Shown here piece after piece: positions 8,558 to 17,334 of a DNA stretch of 64,000 bases. Below the pieces are notes generated by a model. It was not told where the DNA came from. It saw nothing but the letters and a program-made list of their open reading frames with translations, and searched no databases. A program made the translations under genes and the position numbers. Position 1 is the first letter of the stretch, and the number at the start of each line of letters is the position of its first letter. This DNA comes from Guptibacillus spartinae. GTDB lineage: Bacteria; Bacillota; Bacilli; Bacillales; Guptibacillaceae. The DNA is taken from positions 1-64,000 of the forward strand of contig NZ_JAQQWU010000003.1 of assembly GCF_028610625.1 (NCBI RefSeq), written 5' to 3'.

Positions 8558-10102
8558 ATGAATTTAATTTCAAAACTGAAGTCAAAAATAGAAGATGATT
8601 ATTATACTCAAGTTCCATATGAAATCATTAATAAAGAGCAGTTGGATAAGCGAAAGAAAGTGACAGTTATTGTACCGGTTTATAATGCGTTTGATTACTT
8701 AGAAAAAACGGTTGATTCTGTCATTGTTCAAACATTAGGATTCGAAAATATAACCTTAATCCTTGTAGATGATGGATCTAGTGACGGATCTCGTCATTTA
8801 ATGAGAAAATTCTCTAAGTTATATCCTAATATTGTTTCAGTCTTTTTAAAGCAAAATACAGGCACGCCGGCGTTTCCAAGAAATCTCGGTGCCCATCTAG
8901 CAAAATCGAAATACGCGATGTTTCTAGATGCAGATGACTGGCTTTCTCATGATGGCATTCAAGTGTTATATGAATTAATGGAAAAAACAAAGGTTAATTA
9001 TGCTGTTGGAAAGTCCATTCAGGTGGATTCAAAGAAAAAGTCAATCATTGGGCGATATGAGTCTAGTCAAGATCGAGAAGGAGTTTCGCCATTTTCAATT
9101 AAGCACTTATTCTATCATCTTGGTCCACGTGCTAGAATGATGAAATTAGATGTACTAAAGAAAAACAAAATACGATATCCAGAAATGAAGTATGCCGAAG
9201 ACAAACAGTTTTTTATTGATGTGCTGTTAAAGTCACCTGAAATTTCCACTACTACCGAACCCGTCTATTATTTAAATCGAATGGATGGAAATGATTCACT
9301 TACGAAACAAACGGATGTTATGGAAAAAATGGATTCGAATATAAAGGTGTTAAAGTATGTATTAGATAAAAAGCTTCCGCCTTCTGAAGAAAAGATGATT
9401 GTGAACCGCTTGATTGAGTTTGATAGTATTACACGACTTTTTGATCGAAAGCATTTTTTGAAAAGTGCAGATAAACAAATGTATTATGATAAATTTCAAG
9501 AAGTCATTGACGTGTTTGAGGGCTACAATCGTCCTTACCGAATTGAAGATCATTTAATTAAACCAATTAGTAAGGTTATTTATACCTTGTTTATGGAGGA
9601 TAAGTATCTTGAACTTGAACAATTGATTGATTGGTCGAAGAATGAAAAAAATAAAGAGCCCCAAATAATTAAATCTCGGCCTTATCATAAAGTGAATGTT
9701 GATGATGATAAACAAATCACTGTGCCCATTCCATTTGTGATTGAATCGTCAAATGTTGAGGTAATTGAAAATGAGATCAAGCTGAAATTAAAAGTGACTG
9801 GCCATAAGATACCTTCGTTTGAGCGGGTCAAACTTCAGCATAGAAAGCATATTGAAGAGGTCGAAGTTGTTGCTCTTAAAGTGGAAGAAGAAGAGCCAGG
9901 CGTGATGGAGATTAGTATGAAAATAGGAGATTTCCAGAGCGTTACTAAGGCGGGTTACATCTTTTACTTGATGTATGAAGATTATGAACAAACATTAGTA
10001 CCCATCCGTATGGAAGAGGATTTGGTCATTCCATTACAATCAAATAAAGAGTTAATCATTTATTCTACTGTTAAAGATCATGTGGGATTGAAGATTAAAT
10101 AG
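8558..10102 (+). CDS. Family 2 glycosyltransferase, possibly teichoic-acid related
   Basis: A 514-residue protein with an N-terminal GT-A domain: VTVIVPVYNAFDYLEKTV, then VDDGSSDGS, then the metal-binding DADDW, and AEDKQFF as the later acidic motif. The region after about residue 300 has helical and beta-rich segments, as in the TarP/TarS/GgaA type of wall teichoic acid glycosyltransferases, but that assignment rests on overall layout only. No signal peptide or membrane helix is seen. The gene is visibly more AT-rich than its neighbours and stands alone, which may point to transfer. GTGAGGG precedes the ATG. Confidence 0.8.
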   Translation: MNLISKLKSKIEDDYYTQVPYEIINKEQLDKRKKVTVIVPVYNAFDYLEKTVDSVIVQTLGFENITLILVDDGSSDGSRHLMRKFSKLYPNIVSVFLKQNTGTPAFPRNLGAHLAKSKYAMFLDADDWLSHDGIQVLYELMEKTKVNYAVGKSIQVDSKKKSIIGRYESSQDREGVSPFSIKHLFYHLGPRARMMKLDVLKKNKIRYPEMKYAEDKQFFIDVLLKSPEISTTTEPVYYLNRMDGNDSLTKQTDVMEKMDSNIKVLKYVLDKKLPPSEEKMIVNRLIEFDSITRLFDRKHFLKSADKQMYYDKFQEVIDVFEGYNRPYRIEDHLIKPISKVIYTLFMEDKYLELEQLIDWSKNEKNKEPQIIKSRPYHKVNVDDDKQITVPIPFVIESSNVEVIENEIKLKLKVTGHKIPSFERVKLQHRKHIEEVEVVALKVEEEEPGVMEISMKIGDFQSVTKAGYIFYLMYEDYEQTLVPIRMEEDLVIPLQSNKELIIYSTVKDHVGLKIK

Positions 10103-10281
10103 ATTTAAAAAAGCCAAGGCGCGCCGTTGTCTTTTAAACATTAGAATATACGTTACTGGCCCCTCGTTTTGCCCAACCATATGAGGAGGCAGTGGCGAGG
10201 TAAGGATTAAAATGAATGTGGAACAGCAGCAAACCAGGATAATGAAGGAGAGTGGTGGCCCTTTACCCTGGTTTTGCTTCG

Positions 10282-11370
10282 TTACTGATCCAACCGGATA
10301 CTCGTAATGCTAAGAGTAGATTCTTTCGAAATAAGAATGGAATCCTTCAACCCTTCAAGGTACGTAACGAAAGAGGCAAAAGGTTGATAGTCATTGATTT
10401 CGACTACTTTCGCCATTTTTCCATTTGATAATGAGACAACAGAACCAACTGGAAAAACGCCGATTTCAAGCATAAGTTGTTGAAGGATTGTAGGATCAAA
10501 TTGTTCGGAATTTCCTAGCATAATCAAAAGGGCTTCATTTGCTGTATAACTTTTACTGTATGGGCGGTTTGAAGTAAGGGCGCAATACGTGTCAGCGATC
10601 ATCAAGATCCGGTCAAACGGGGTTAAAGATTTTGCTTTCAATCCCCTTGGATAGCCTGATCCATCAATTCGTTCATGGTGGGTTCGGCAATAACGTGATA
10701 TTGATTTTGGAAATCCTTTTGCTCTTAGAAGGTTATATCCTTCTGTAGCATGAGATTTAATCATATGAAATTCAAAATCAGAGAGTGTGTCTTCTTTATT
10801 AAGGAGATTAGTCGGGATAACGGTTTTTCCGATATCGTGGAGCATTGTGCCAATTGAAAAATCTTCGCTGCCTATGTAATGAAGTCTTTTGGCTAAAAGA
10901 GAGCTAAGCATGAAGACATCTATGGAATGGTGATAGCTATAGGAATCATATTCGTTTAACTCCATCATGAGATGAAATACTTCCGTATTGGAGATGGTTG
11001 TAAGAAAGGATTCTTCTAGCCATTGCAGTTTCTCGGTATCTTGTAAGGCATGGCCATAACGATAATCATGTCCAAGTTCCGTAAGCGTTTCAAAAAACAA
11101 TTTACGGAGTTTCACTTCATGATCCATTAATTGATTTTTTCCAAAGTAAATCGTCTTTTTATTTTTCTTTTTGGAGCTGGAGTTGGATGGAGCTTGTAAA
11201 GGAGGAAAAGTTTTTTTAGTAACCCCAATAGAAGTCACTCCCCAACGTTTTAATTTCTCTAGCTTGGGTTTTGTGATTTGACTTCCTTCTTTAAGCAATA
11301 AAATATCGCCTTTCCAAATATCTTTTTCTAAGATATCACCTATCTTTAAATCGCCTAGCCTTTTTTTCAT
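10282..11370 (-). CDS. HD-GYP domain c-di-GMP phosphodiesterase
   Basis: A 362-residue soluble protein. An N-terminal domain of about 60 residues (GDILEKDIWKGDILLLKEGS) precedes the HD-GYP catalytic domain. The HD pair is in MLHDIGK (178-182) and the family signature in HHERIDGSGYP (231-241); both are intact, so hydrolysis of cyclic di-GMP is expected. A C-terminal segment of about 60 residues follows. It lies 23 nt downstream of the EAL-domain gene, so both are probably one transcript. Confidence 0.9.
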   Translation of the reverse strand: MKKRLGDLKIGDILEKDIWKGDILLLKEGSQITKPKLEKLKRWGVTSIGVTKKTFPPLQAPSNSSSKKKNKKTIYFGKNQLMDHEVKLRKLFFETLTELGHDYRYGHALQDTEKLQWLEESFLTTISNTEVFHLMMELNEYDSYSYHHSIDVFMLSSLLAKRLHYIGSEDFSIGTMLHDIGKTVIPTNLLNKEDTLSDFEFHMIKSHATEGYNLLRAKGFPKSISRYCRTHHERIDGSGYPRGLKAKSLTPFDRILMIADTYCALTSNRPYSKSYTANEALLIMLGNSEQFDPTILQQLMLEIGVFPVGSVVSLSNGKMAKVVEINDYQPFASFVTYLEGLKDSILISKESTLSITSIRLDQ

Positions 11371-11393
11371 CTCGGTACCTCCCTCTTTTACAC

Positions 11394-12095
11394 CTATCCT
11401 GTTCGACCACTCGTTTTCTTCTTACATTGCGGTTCCTCTAGTAAATACCCTTGTGCATAGTCAATTTCAAGGAATTTTGCCATGGATAAATCTTCTGCAC
11501 GTTCAATTCCTTCAATCATTAATAGAAGATCATATTCTTTACAATCGTTTCTGATGGCGCGTAGTATACTTTGTTTGTGTTCGTCTTCTGAGAGGTGTTT
11601 TGAAAAAAAGCGAGCTACTTTTACAACATCAGGCTTGATTTCGTTTAATCGTTTTAAAGATGCAGGGTCATGACCAACATCTTCTAAAGCAATTTTAAAT
11701 CCTAATTCTTTTAGCCATTTCATGCGCTCAAGAAAAAAGTTATTTTCCGAAGTTGAAAGCAAGTCACCTTCCGTAAGTTCTAGAATGAATCTAGGTGATT
11801 CGAGTTGTTGTGTCTCCATATAAGATTCGACTCTATTCTCGAAATCAGCATGTAGGATGGTAGAGGGGTGAATTTTTAAAAATAAACACGATGACGGGGC
11901 AAATGAAGTGTGAACCTGAATGGCCTTTGATAGAGACATTAACTCCAAATCAAATAAGGTATCCTGCTGTTGAGCCATATGAACGAGGTCGATAGCAGAA
12001 TCAAAGCCATCATGCCTTATAAGAGCTTCATAACCAAAAATTTTCCACGTTTTAATATCCCATACTGCTTGAAAGCAATGGTAAATTCCGTCCAA
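11394..12095 (-). CDS. Degenerate EAL domain protein
   Basis: A stand-alone EAL domain of 233 residues. YEALIR (22-27), ELTE (106-109) and EGIE (195-198) are kept. Several metal-site positions differ from active enzymes: the Asn of FINxSP is Lys (LKIHPS, 73-78), the DDFG motif is EDVG (138-141), and the Asp after the catalytic Lys is Ala (KVA, 159-161). It is therefore probably a c-di-GMP binding or regulatory protein rather than an efficient phosphodiesterase. It is the first gene of a two-gene unit with the HD-GYP protein. No membrane segment or sensor domain is present. Confidence 0.85.
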   Translation of the reverse strand: MDGIYHCFQAVWDIKTWKIFGYEALIRHDGFDSAIDLVHMAQQQDTLFDLELMSLSKAIQVHTSFAPSSCLFLKIHPSTILHADFENRVESYMETQQLESPRFILELTEGDLLSTSENNFFLERMKWLKELGFKIALEDVGHDPASLKRLNEIKPDVVKVARFFSKHLSEDEHKQSILRAIRNDCKEYDLLLMIEGIERAEDLSMAKFLEIDYAQGYLLEEPQCKKKTSGRTG

Positions 12096-12267
12096 ACAAT
12101 CACCCCTTCTTTTAACAAGTGTGGTTATTTATCCCACATTAGTAATTAAATAATAGGACTTATTATCTATTCCGTCCAATCGCTTTAAAACACTAAAATA
12201 ATTCATTGAAACTAGCTTTAGTTGAGTTAAGTATTGGGATTGTTGGACTGAGACAAAAAAAGCATAA

Positions 12268-12296
12268 AATAAAAAAACCAGTAGGGATACTGGTTT
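12268..12296 (-). terminator. Terminator of the PAS-LytTR gene
   Basis: On the minus strand AAACCAGTA and TACTGGTTT form a stem with a four-base loop followed by seven T residues. The stem includes the stop codon of the PAS-LytTR gene. Confidence 0.8.
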
Positions 12297-12990
12297 AGTT
12301 CGGCAAATGAGGGAGCTGTTCAAGATTACTCTTCGAAATTCTGGCTTTATTTGACAATTCCTTAAAACAAACTTCATAACTTTGACCGGTTTGTTTAATG
12401 ACTTCAATTTTCTTTATATTAATAATGAAAGATCGGTGCGAAAGAATAAAACTAGCATCAAGAGATTTCATTAAGCTAGATAGTGAATCGCTCACGATGT
12501 ATTCCTTGTCCTTAGTATAAATACTTGTCTTTCTATTTTTTCGCTCAAGAAAGACAATATCTTGACACGAAATAAATAAATAGTCTGTACCTTGTTTGAC
12601 AATCAATTTTCCAAGTGTTTCGTTAATGGTTTGTAATCTTTTTTTATGGTTTAAGTCGAAGCACACACCGATGGCTTCTTCGACAAACCCTTCATGATAA
12701 ATTGGTCGAACAACGACAAGATGAAGTTTCCCCTCTAACTCGATTTCATACTCTAGTGTTTGACCATCCCATATCTTCGTATAGAAGTTTTGCTTCTCGA
12801 TAGCGGTTTGCATCGGAAGAACATCAAATAGCGTTTTTCCAATTAATTGTTTTCGAGTATATCCTAACTTTTTTAACAATTGTGGTTCACAAAAAGTATA
12901 GACATAATTTCCGTTTTCCCGTATGACTTTAAATGAATCGCCCCATCGAACAGCATCTACTTCCCTTGTTCCCCTGAATATAACTGTCAT
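12295..12990 (-). CDS. PAS-LytTR transcriptional regulator
   Basis: A 231-residue one-component regulator. Residues about 15-110 form a PAS sensor fold (LLKKLGYTRKQLIGKTLFDVLP followed by a beta-sheet region). Residues about 125-225 form a LytTR DNA-binding domain, recognisable by DYLFISCQDIVFLERKNRKTSIYT and FILSHRSFIINIKKIEVI. No receiver domain and no kinase gene are adjacent, so it may sense a ligand directly. It lies upstream of the EAL/HD-GYP pair but is separated from it by its own terminator. Control of that pair is plausible but not shown. Confidence 0.87.
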   Translation of the reverse strand: MTVIFRGTREVDAVRWGDSFKVIRENGNYVYTFCEPQLLKKLGYTRKQLIGKTLFDVLPMQTAIEKQNFYTKIWDGQTLEYEIELEGKLHLVVVRPIYHEGFVEEAIGVCFDLNHKKRLQTINETLGKLIVKQGTDYLFISCQDIVFLERKNRKTSIYTKDKEYIVSDSLSSLMKSLDASFILSHRSFIINIKKIEVIKQTGQSYEVCFKELSNKARISKSNLEQLPHLPN

Positions 12991-13434
12991 CTCCTATCTC
13001 GCAAACGGCTTTTACTATTAAAATAAGAAGGTAATACTATTTTGTCAATGGAATAAGATTACCAGAATATATGATGACAGAGGGATTTGTGCAACTTAGA
13101 CGAGTTATTATTTATATATTAGAATAATAATTAACGAGATAATGAATTGAATTAAGAAAACGCATTCTTAATCAAACGTTTAATTAATATGTCTTCATTC
13201 CCATTTAACTGTTTTTTAAGCATAATGATAGGTTTTAAAGCGTAGTTCATAAAAAGTTGAACTATAAAAGATTATGTAGCGAATTGACATCTTTATATTT
13301 ATGAAGAAAATTTTCCTTTGAAATATACAAAAACATCATAAAAAGAGAAATTTCGAGCGAAATGCTTGTCATTCGTTTACCCAAGCATTAGAATGAACCT
13401 AGTTAAAATTTTCTGAAAGGTGGCCCGATGGAAG
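12991..13434. other. AT-rich intergenic region before the ygc-like operon
   Basis: No gene is seen. It holds the palindrome at 13168-13187 and, close to the operon start, nested inverted repeats: ATTTCGAGCGAAAT (13350-13363) and AATGCTTG...CAAGCATT (13361-13389). These last two are candidate operator sites for the RpiR regulator encoded at the end of the cluster. Confidence 0.45.
13168..13187. promoter_or_regulatory. Palindrome of the TTAAACAAACGTTTGTTTAA type
   Basis: TTAATCAAACGTTTAATTAA is a 20-bp near-perfect palindrome centred on AAACGTTT. Related sites occur at 30570, 32746, 38257 and 55107. It is a candidate regulator binding site. Confidence 0.5.
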
Positions 13435-14229
13435 ATGAACCCCGATTTAAAACAGATCACTGATTTTACAATGAACTTTTTTAGCCTTAAAGGAAAAGTT
13501 GCAATCATTACGGGAGGCAATTCAGGAATAGGACAGGGGTTTGCACTAGCATTAGCGAAAGCTGGAGCCGACATCTTTGCGGTGAGTATGGCAGAAGATG
13601 ATAACCACACGAAGGAATTGATTGAAGCGGAAGGCGTTCACTATCATTTAATGATTGGGAATCTTACAGAAGACGGTTTTTGTAAAGCGGTTGTTGATCG
13701 ATGCTTAGACGTTTTTGGGCAAGTCGATATTCTCGTCAACAATGCTGGAATCAACATTAACGAACCAGATGTGACAAAGTTTACGAGATTGCATTGGGAT
13801 AAGATGGTTTCTGTTAACTTAAATGCGCCATTTGAGCTATCTCATGAAGTAGCCAAACAAATGATTCCACAGCGAAGCGGAAAAATCATTAATACGTGTT
13901 CCTTGTTTTCTTACCTAGGTGGTCAGTGGTCGCCAGCATATGCAGCGACCAAACATGGCTTAGCCGGATTTACGAAAGCGTATTGCGATGAACTCGCTCA
14001 ATATAACATTCAGGTCAATGGCATTGCGCCTGGATACTTTGCAACAGACGTAACCAGAAGTACGAGAGACAACCTTGAAAGCAATCAGCGTGTTCTCGAC
14101 CACATTCCAGCAAATCGCTGGGGAAATATCCAGGATCTGATGGGTGCAGTGGTTTTTCTCGCATCTGACGCTTCTAACTATGTAAACGGTACGTTACTAA
14201 ACGTTGATGGCGGCTATCTCGTTCGATAA
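13435..14229 (+). CDS. Short-chain dehydrogenase/reductase, KduD/YgcW-like
   Basis: An NAD(P)-dependent oxidoreductase of about 265 residues. The Rossmann motif is TGGNSGIGQG, the NNAG motif is present, and the catalytic Ser...Tyr-x-x-x-Lys is in CSLFSYLGG...YAATKHG. Overall it resembles 2-deoxy-D-gluconate 3-dehydrogenase (KduD) and E. coli YgcW. I place the start at ATG 13435 with GAAAGGTGG upstream; a GTG at 13420 is in frame but overlaps that ribosome site. It opens an operon with the AGPS-like oxidase (39 nt gap) and the FGGY kinase, so it probably oxidises or reduces a sugar acid or polyol in that pathway. Confidence 0.85.
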   Translation: MNPDLKQITDFTMNFFSLKGKVAIITGGNSGIGQGFALALAKAGADIFAVSMAEDDNHTKELIEAEGVHYHLMIGNLTEDGFCKAVVDRCLDVFGQVDILVNNAGININEPDVTKFTRLHWDKMVSVNLNAPFELSHEVAKQMIPQRSGKIINTCSLFSYLGGQWSPAYAATKHGLAGFTKAYCDELAQYNIQVNGIAPGYFATDVTRSTRDNLESNQRVLDHIPANRWGNIQDLMGAVVFLASDASNYVNGTLLNVDGGYLVR

Positions 14230-14268
14230 TTTCGATTAAACTACGATAACGATAAAGGAGAATACATT

Positions 14269-15741
14269 ATGAAAAACCTATTAGAACAGTTGAAATCACT
14301 ACTTTCAGAGGGACAAATTGTAACCAGTGAAGAGGCTCTATACGATGCATCAGCCGATCGCTACAAAAAGTATGCGAAAACGAAAAACGTACTCGACGTT
14401 CCTGCACCGCTTGCCATTGTTTTTCCTCATTCCACAGAAGAAGTAAAAACGCTTCTTATGTTCTGTAACGAAAACAATATTAACGTGATCCCTAGAAGCG
14501 GGAAAACAGGCACAGAGGGTGGCCTAGAGAACTGGAAAGAAACCACGATTGTCATCGATGGTTCTAAGATGAATGACATTATTAAAATGGACACGTACAA
14601 CATGCAGGCGACGGTTCAGTCTGGTGTGAAGCTACAAACGCTTGAAGATGAGCTTCGTAAGTTGGGCTATACAACTGGGCACTCTCCGCAGTCTAAGCCA
14701 GTAGCACAATTTGGTGGCCTTGTTTCCACAAGAAGTATTGGGCAGTTTTCTACTTTATACGGTGCGATTGAAGATATGGTTGTTGGGCTCGAATGTGTTT
14801 TTCCTGAAGGACAGGTTTCGAAAATCAAAAACGTTCCAAGACGTTCGGGTGGTCCAGATATTCGCCACATTGCGATTGGGAATGAAGGCGCGCTTTGTTA
14901 TATTACAGAAGTCACGGTTAAAATTTTCAAATATACGCCAGAAAACAATTCTTTCCACGGCTATCTGATTAAAGATGTGGAAACAGGAATTAAGGTGCTA
15001 CGCGAAGTAATGGTAAACGGTTATCGCCCTTCTGTTGCGCGCGTGTATTCTGAAGAAGATGCACGACAGCATTTTGAACATTTTTATAAAGATAAGTGCG
15101 TGTTGATTTTCACGACTGAAGGCCCTAAAGGCATTGTAGAGGCAACGAACACGGGAATTGAGGAAGCTGTCGAGAAGTTCCAGTCAGGCATAGTTGAAAA
15201 GGTTGATTCTTCGTTAATTGAAACATGGTTTAACAACTTAAACTGGGATGAAAGTCGAATCGAGCGAGAAGTACAGGATATGATCGATCACAATTCTCAT
15301 GATGGCTTTACGACTGAAGTATCAGCAGATTGGGAAACGATTCCGAAGCTTTACAACAATGTGATTGAGCGTATTAAGAATGAGTTCGATCGCGCAGATG
15401 AGCTTACAATGCTTGGCGGCCACTCGTCTCATAGTTATCTAAATGGGACGAATATGTACTTTGTTTATAATTATACAATTAATTGTGCACCTGAAGATGA
15501 AATGCGCATCTACCACCATCCGATTCACCAGATTATTATCGAAGAAACATTGAAGATGGGTGGATCGATGTGTCACCACCACGGAATCGGGAAGTACCGT
15601 TCTGAATGGACGAAAGAAGAGCACGGCTCTGCTTATTACATGCTTGAAAAATTAAAAGAAGCGTTTGATCCAAAAGGCATCATGAACCATGGTACGATTT
15701 TCCCACAACCTAGCGAAGTGAAAAAGTACATTCGCAGCTAA
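14269..15741 (+). CDS. FAD-linked oxidase, AGPS/YgcU-like
   Basis: A 490-residue flavoprotein of the vanillyl-alcohol-oxidase superfamily. The FAD-binding PCMH domain covers about residues 35-215 (VIPRSGKTGTEGG; the GGLVSTRSIG loop). The C-terminal half carries alkyl-DHAP-synthase-like signatures: YRPSVARVYSEEDA, HSSHSYLNGTNMYF and the His-rich MCHHHGIGKYR. A true ether-lipid enzyme is unlikely in this setting; E. coli YgcU is the closer analogue because it too sits beside an SDR and an FGGY kinase. AAAGGAG precedes the ATG. The substrate is unknown, probably a 2-hydroxy acid or sugar acid. Confidence 0.85.
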   Translation: MKNLLEQLKSLLSEGQIVTSEEALYDASADRYKKYAKTKNVLDVPAPLAIVFPHSTEEVKTLLMFCNENNINVIPRSGKTGTEGGLENWKETTIVIDGSKMNDIIKMDTYNMQATVQSGVKLQTLEDELRKLGYTTGHSPQSKPVAQFGGLVSTRSIGQFSTLYGAIEDMVVGLECVFPEGQVSKIKNVPRRSGGPDIRHIAIGNEGALCYITEVTVKIFKYTPENNSFHGYLIKDVETGIKVLREVMVNGYRPSVARVYSEEDARQHFEHFYKDKCVLIFTTEGPKGIVEATNTGIEEAVEKFQSGIVEKVDSSLIETWFNNLNWDESRIEREVQDMIDHNSHDGFTTEVSADWETIPKLYNNVIERIKNEFDRADELTMLGGHSSHSYLNGTNMYFVYNYTINCAPEDEMRIYHHPIHQIIIEETLKMGGSMCHHHGIGKYRSEWTKEEHGSAYYMLEKLKEAFDPKGIMNHGTIFPQPSEVKKYIRS

Positions 15742-15754
15742 GAGGAGGGAAACC

Positions 15755-17188
15755 ATGGAAAATCGGTACATTATGGGTATTGATAATGGCTCACAAAGCA
15801 CAAAAGTGGTCATTTATGATGTGGAAGGCAATGAAGTGGCCTTTGGTTCACAAGCGCTGCGTGAAACTTTAACACCTGAACCAGGCGTTGTTATTCATCC
15901 AGATGATGATTTGTGGGATAGTGTCTATTATGGTGTGAAAAATTGCTTAGCGAATTTTACAGGTGACCCAAGTGACATTGCAGCGATTGGCTTGTGTACG
16001 ATCCGCTGCTGTCGTGTATTATTAAATCAAGACGGTGATTTAGCCTATCCAGCGATTAGCTGGATGGATGCTAGATTATCTAAACCATACGAGCATGAAG
16101 ATGATCGGGTTCAGTATGTGACGACAACTTCAGGTTATTTAGGACTGCGATTAACGGGAGAAACCAACGATACGGCGGGCAATTGTGAAGTGTTTTGGCC
16201 GGTTGATCGTGAAACAATGGACTGGTCGGATGATGATCAAGTGATTCATGAAAATGGACTGCGCCGCGAGATGTTATTTAACCTTGTGAAGCCAGGTGAA
16301 AAGCTTGGATCCATTCGTAGCGAGCTTGCGAAGGAGTTTGGATTTACGGAAGGGATTCCTGTTGTCGCCACTTCGAACGATAAAGCGGTGGAAGTGCTAG
16401 GGTCAGGCATTCAAAATGATCGTTCCATTATGATTTCACTCGGCACCTTTATTTCCTCTATGTTATTAAGAGATCACTATTTTAAAGGGGCAAAAAACTT
16501 TTTTCCTACGTTTGCCTCCATACCATTCAAATACGTTTATGAGTCAAACGGGATTCGACGGGGCTTATGGACTGTGAGCTGGTTTAAGAAATTAATCGGT
16601 GAGGAGCTTGTAACAGAAGCCGAGAAGTTAGGCATTTCGGAGGAAGCGTTTTTAAACCAGAAAGCAGAGGAAGTACCTGCGGGTAGTGATGGCTTAATCA
16701 CAATTCTTGATTGGCTAGCTTCCCCTGATAAACCGTATCGAAAAGGGCTCATGCTTGGCTTTGATCAACGTCATTCCAGGTATCACATATATCGTTCCAT
16801 CCTAGAAGCGATTGCCTTTACGATCAAAAACAATATTGATGAGATGATAGATGAAATTGATTTAGATTTGCGCGAGGTTGTGGTTATTGGCGGCGGTTCA
16901 AAAAGTGACATCATGCTGCAGATTCTCGCTGATGTATTTAATTTACCTGTTCATCGTAGAAAAGGAAGTAGTAGCGCCTGTTTAGGTGCAGCAATTAGCG
17001 CTTCAACCTATCTAGGGATTTACGATGATTTTTCTGATGCGATTCACACAATGGTGAGAACAGAAAAAATGTTTGAGCCAAATGGGGAGAATCACCAGTT
17101 TTATAAAAAAGTAAATGAAACCGTTGTGCAGCAGGTGCGAAAGCATACGGACGAGATTTTTAAACTTTCTTATCCGATTTTTAAATAA
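15755..17188 (+). CDS. FGGY-family carbohydrate kinase, YgcE-like
   Basis: A 477-residue sugar kinase. The N-terminal phosphate motif is GIDNGSQSTKVVIYD, and the C-terminal FGGY region shows VVIGGGSKSDIMLQILADVFNLPV followed by SSACLGAA. The conserved catalytic Asp is likely in ISWMDAR. FGGY kinases phosphorylate xylulose, gluconate, glycerol or related polyols; the exact substrate cannot be told. It starts 13 nt after the oxidase gene with GAGGAGGG upstream, and a strong terminator follows. Its place suggests phosphorylation of the product made by the two preceding oxidoreductases. Confidence 0.88.
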   Translation: MENRYIMGIDNGSQSTKVVIYDVEGNEVAFGSQALRETLTPEPGVVIHPDDDLWDSVYYGVKNCLANFTGDPSDIAAIGLCTIRCCRVLLNQDGDLAYPAISWMDARLSKPYEHEDDRVQYVTTTSGYLGLRLTGETNDTAGNCEVFWPVDRETMDWSDDDQVIHENGLRREMLFNLVKPGEKLGSIRSELAKEFGFTEGIPVVATSNDKAVEVLGSGIQNDRSIMISLGTFISSMLLRDHYFKGAKNFFPTFASIPFKYVYESNGIRRGLWTVSWFKKLIGEELVTEAEKLGISEEAFLNQKAEEVPAGSDGLITILDWLASPDKPYRKGLMLGFDQRHSRYHIYRSILEAIAFTIKNNIDEMIDEIDLDLREVVVIGGGSKSDIMLQILADVFNLPVHRRKGSSSACLGAAISASTYLGIYDDFSDAIHTMVRTEKMFEPNGENHQFYKKVNETVVQQVRKHTDEIFKLSYPIFK

Positions 17189-17248
17189 GCTTTCTTGGGG
17201 AATCCTAGTATGGTAGAAACTGTTGATCACGATCGGGCAAGTAGGAGA

Positions 17249-17292
17249 AAGCAATTGTTATTTTCGTATAGGAAATAGCAATTGCTTGTTTT
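17249..17292 (+). terminator. Terminator after the FGGY kinase
   Basis: A 15-bp stem, AAGCAATTGTTATTT with AAATAGCAATTGCTT (one mismatch), is followed by GTTTTCG. It separates the enzyme operon from the regulator gene. Confidence 0.8.
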
Positions 17293-17334
17293 CGCTATGC
17301 GAGTATTTGGATAAGGCGAAAGGAATGAAAGAGT

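Noticed and set aside
10108-10136. Possible terminator after the glycosyltransferase gene
   Set aside because: AAAAGCCAAGGCGCGCC... TTGTCTTTT pairs only imperfectly; not strong enough to list.
10212-10307. Possible 31-codon gene starting MNVEQQQTRIMKESGG
   Set aside because: GAGGTAAGG lies upstream, but the frame runs antisense into the HD-GYP gene end and through a possible hairpin; no support beyond an open frame.
12129-12407. Open frame on the minus strand between the EAL and LytTR genes
   Set aside because: It overlaps the 3' end of the LytTR gene in another frame, crosses its terminator and has no ribosome site.
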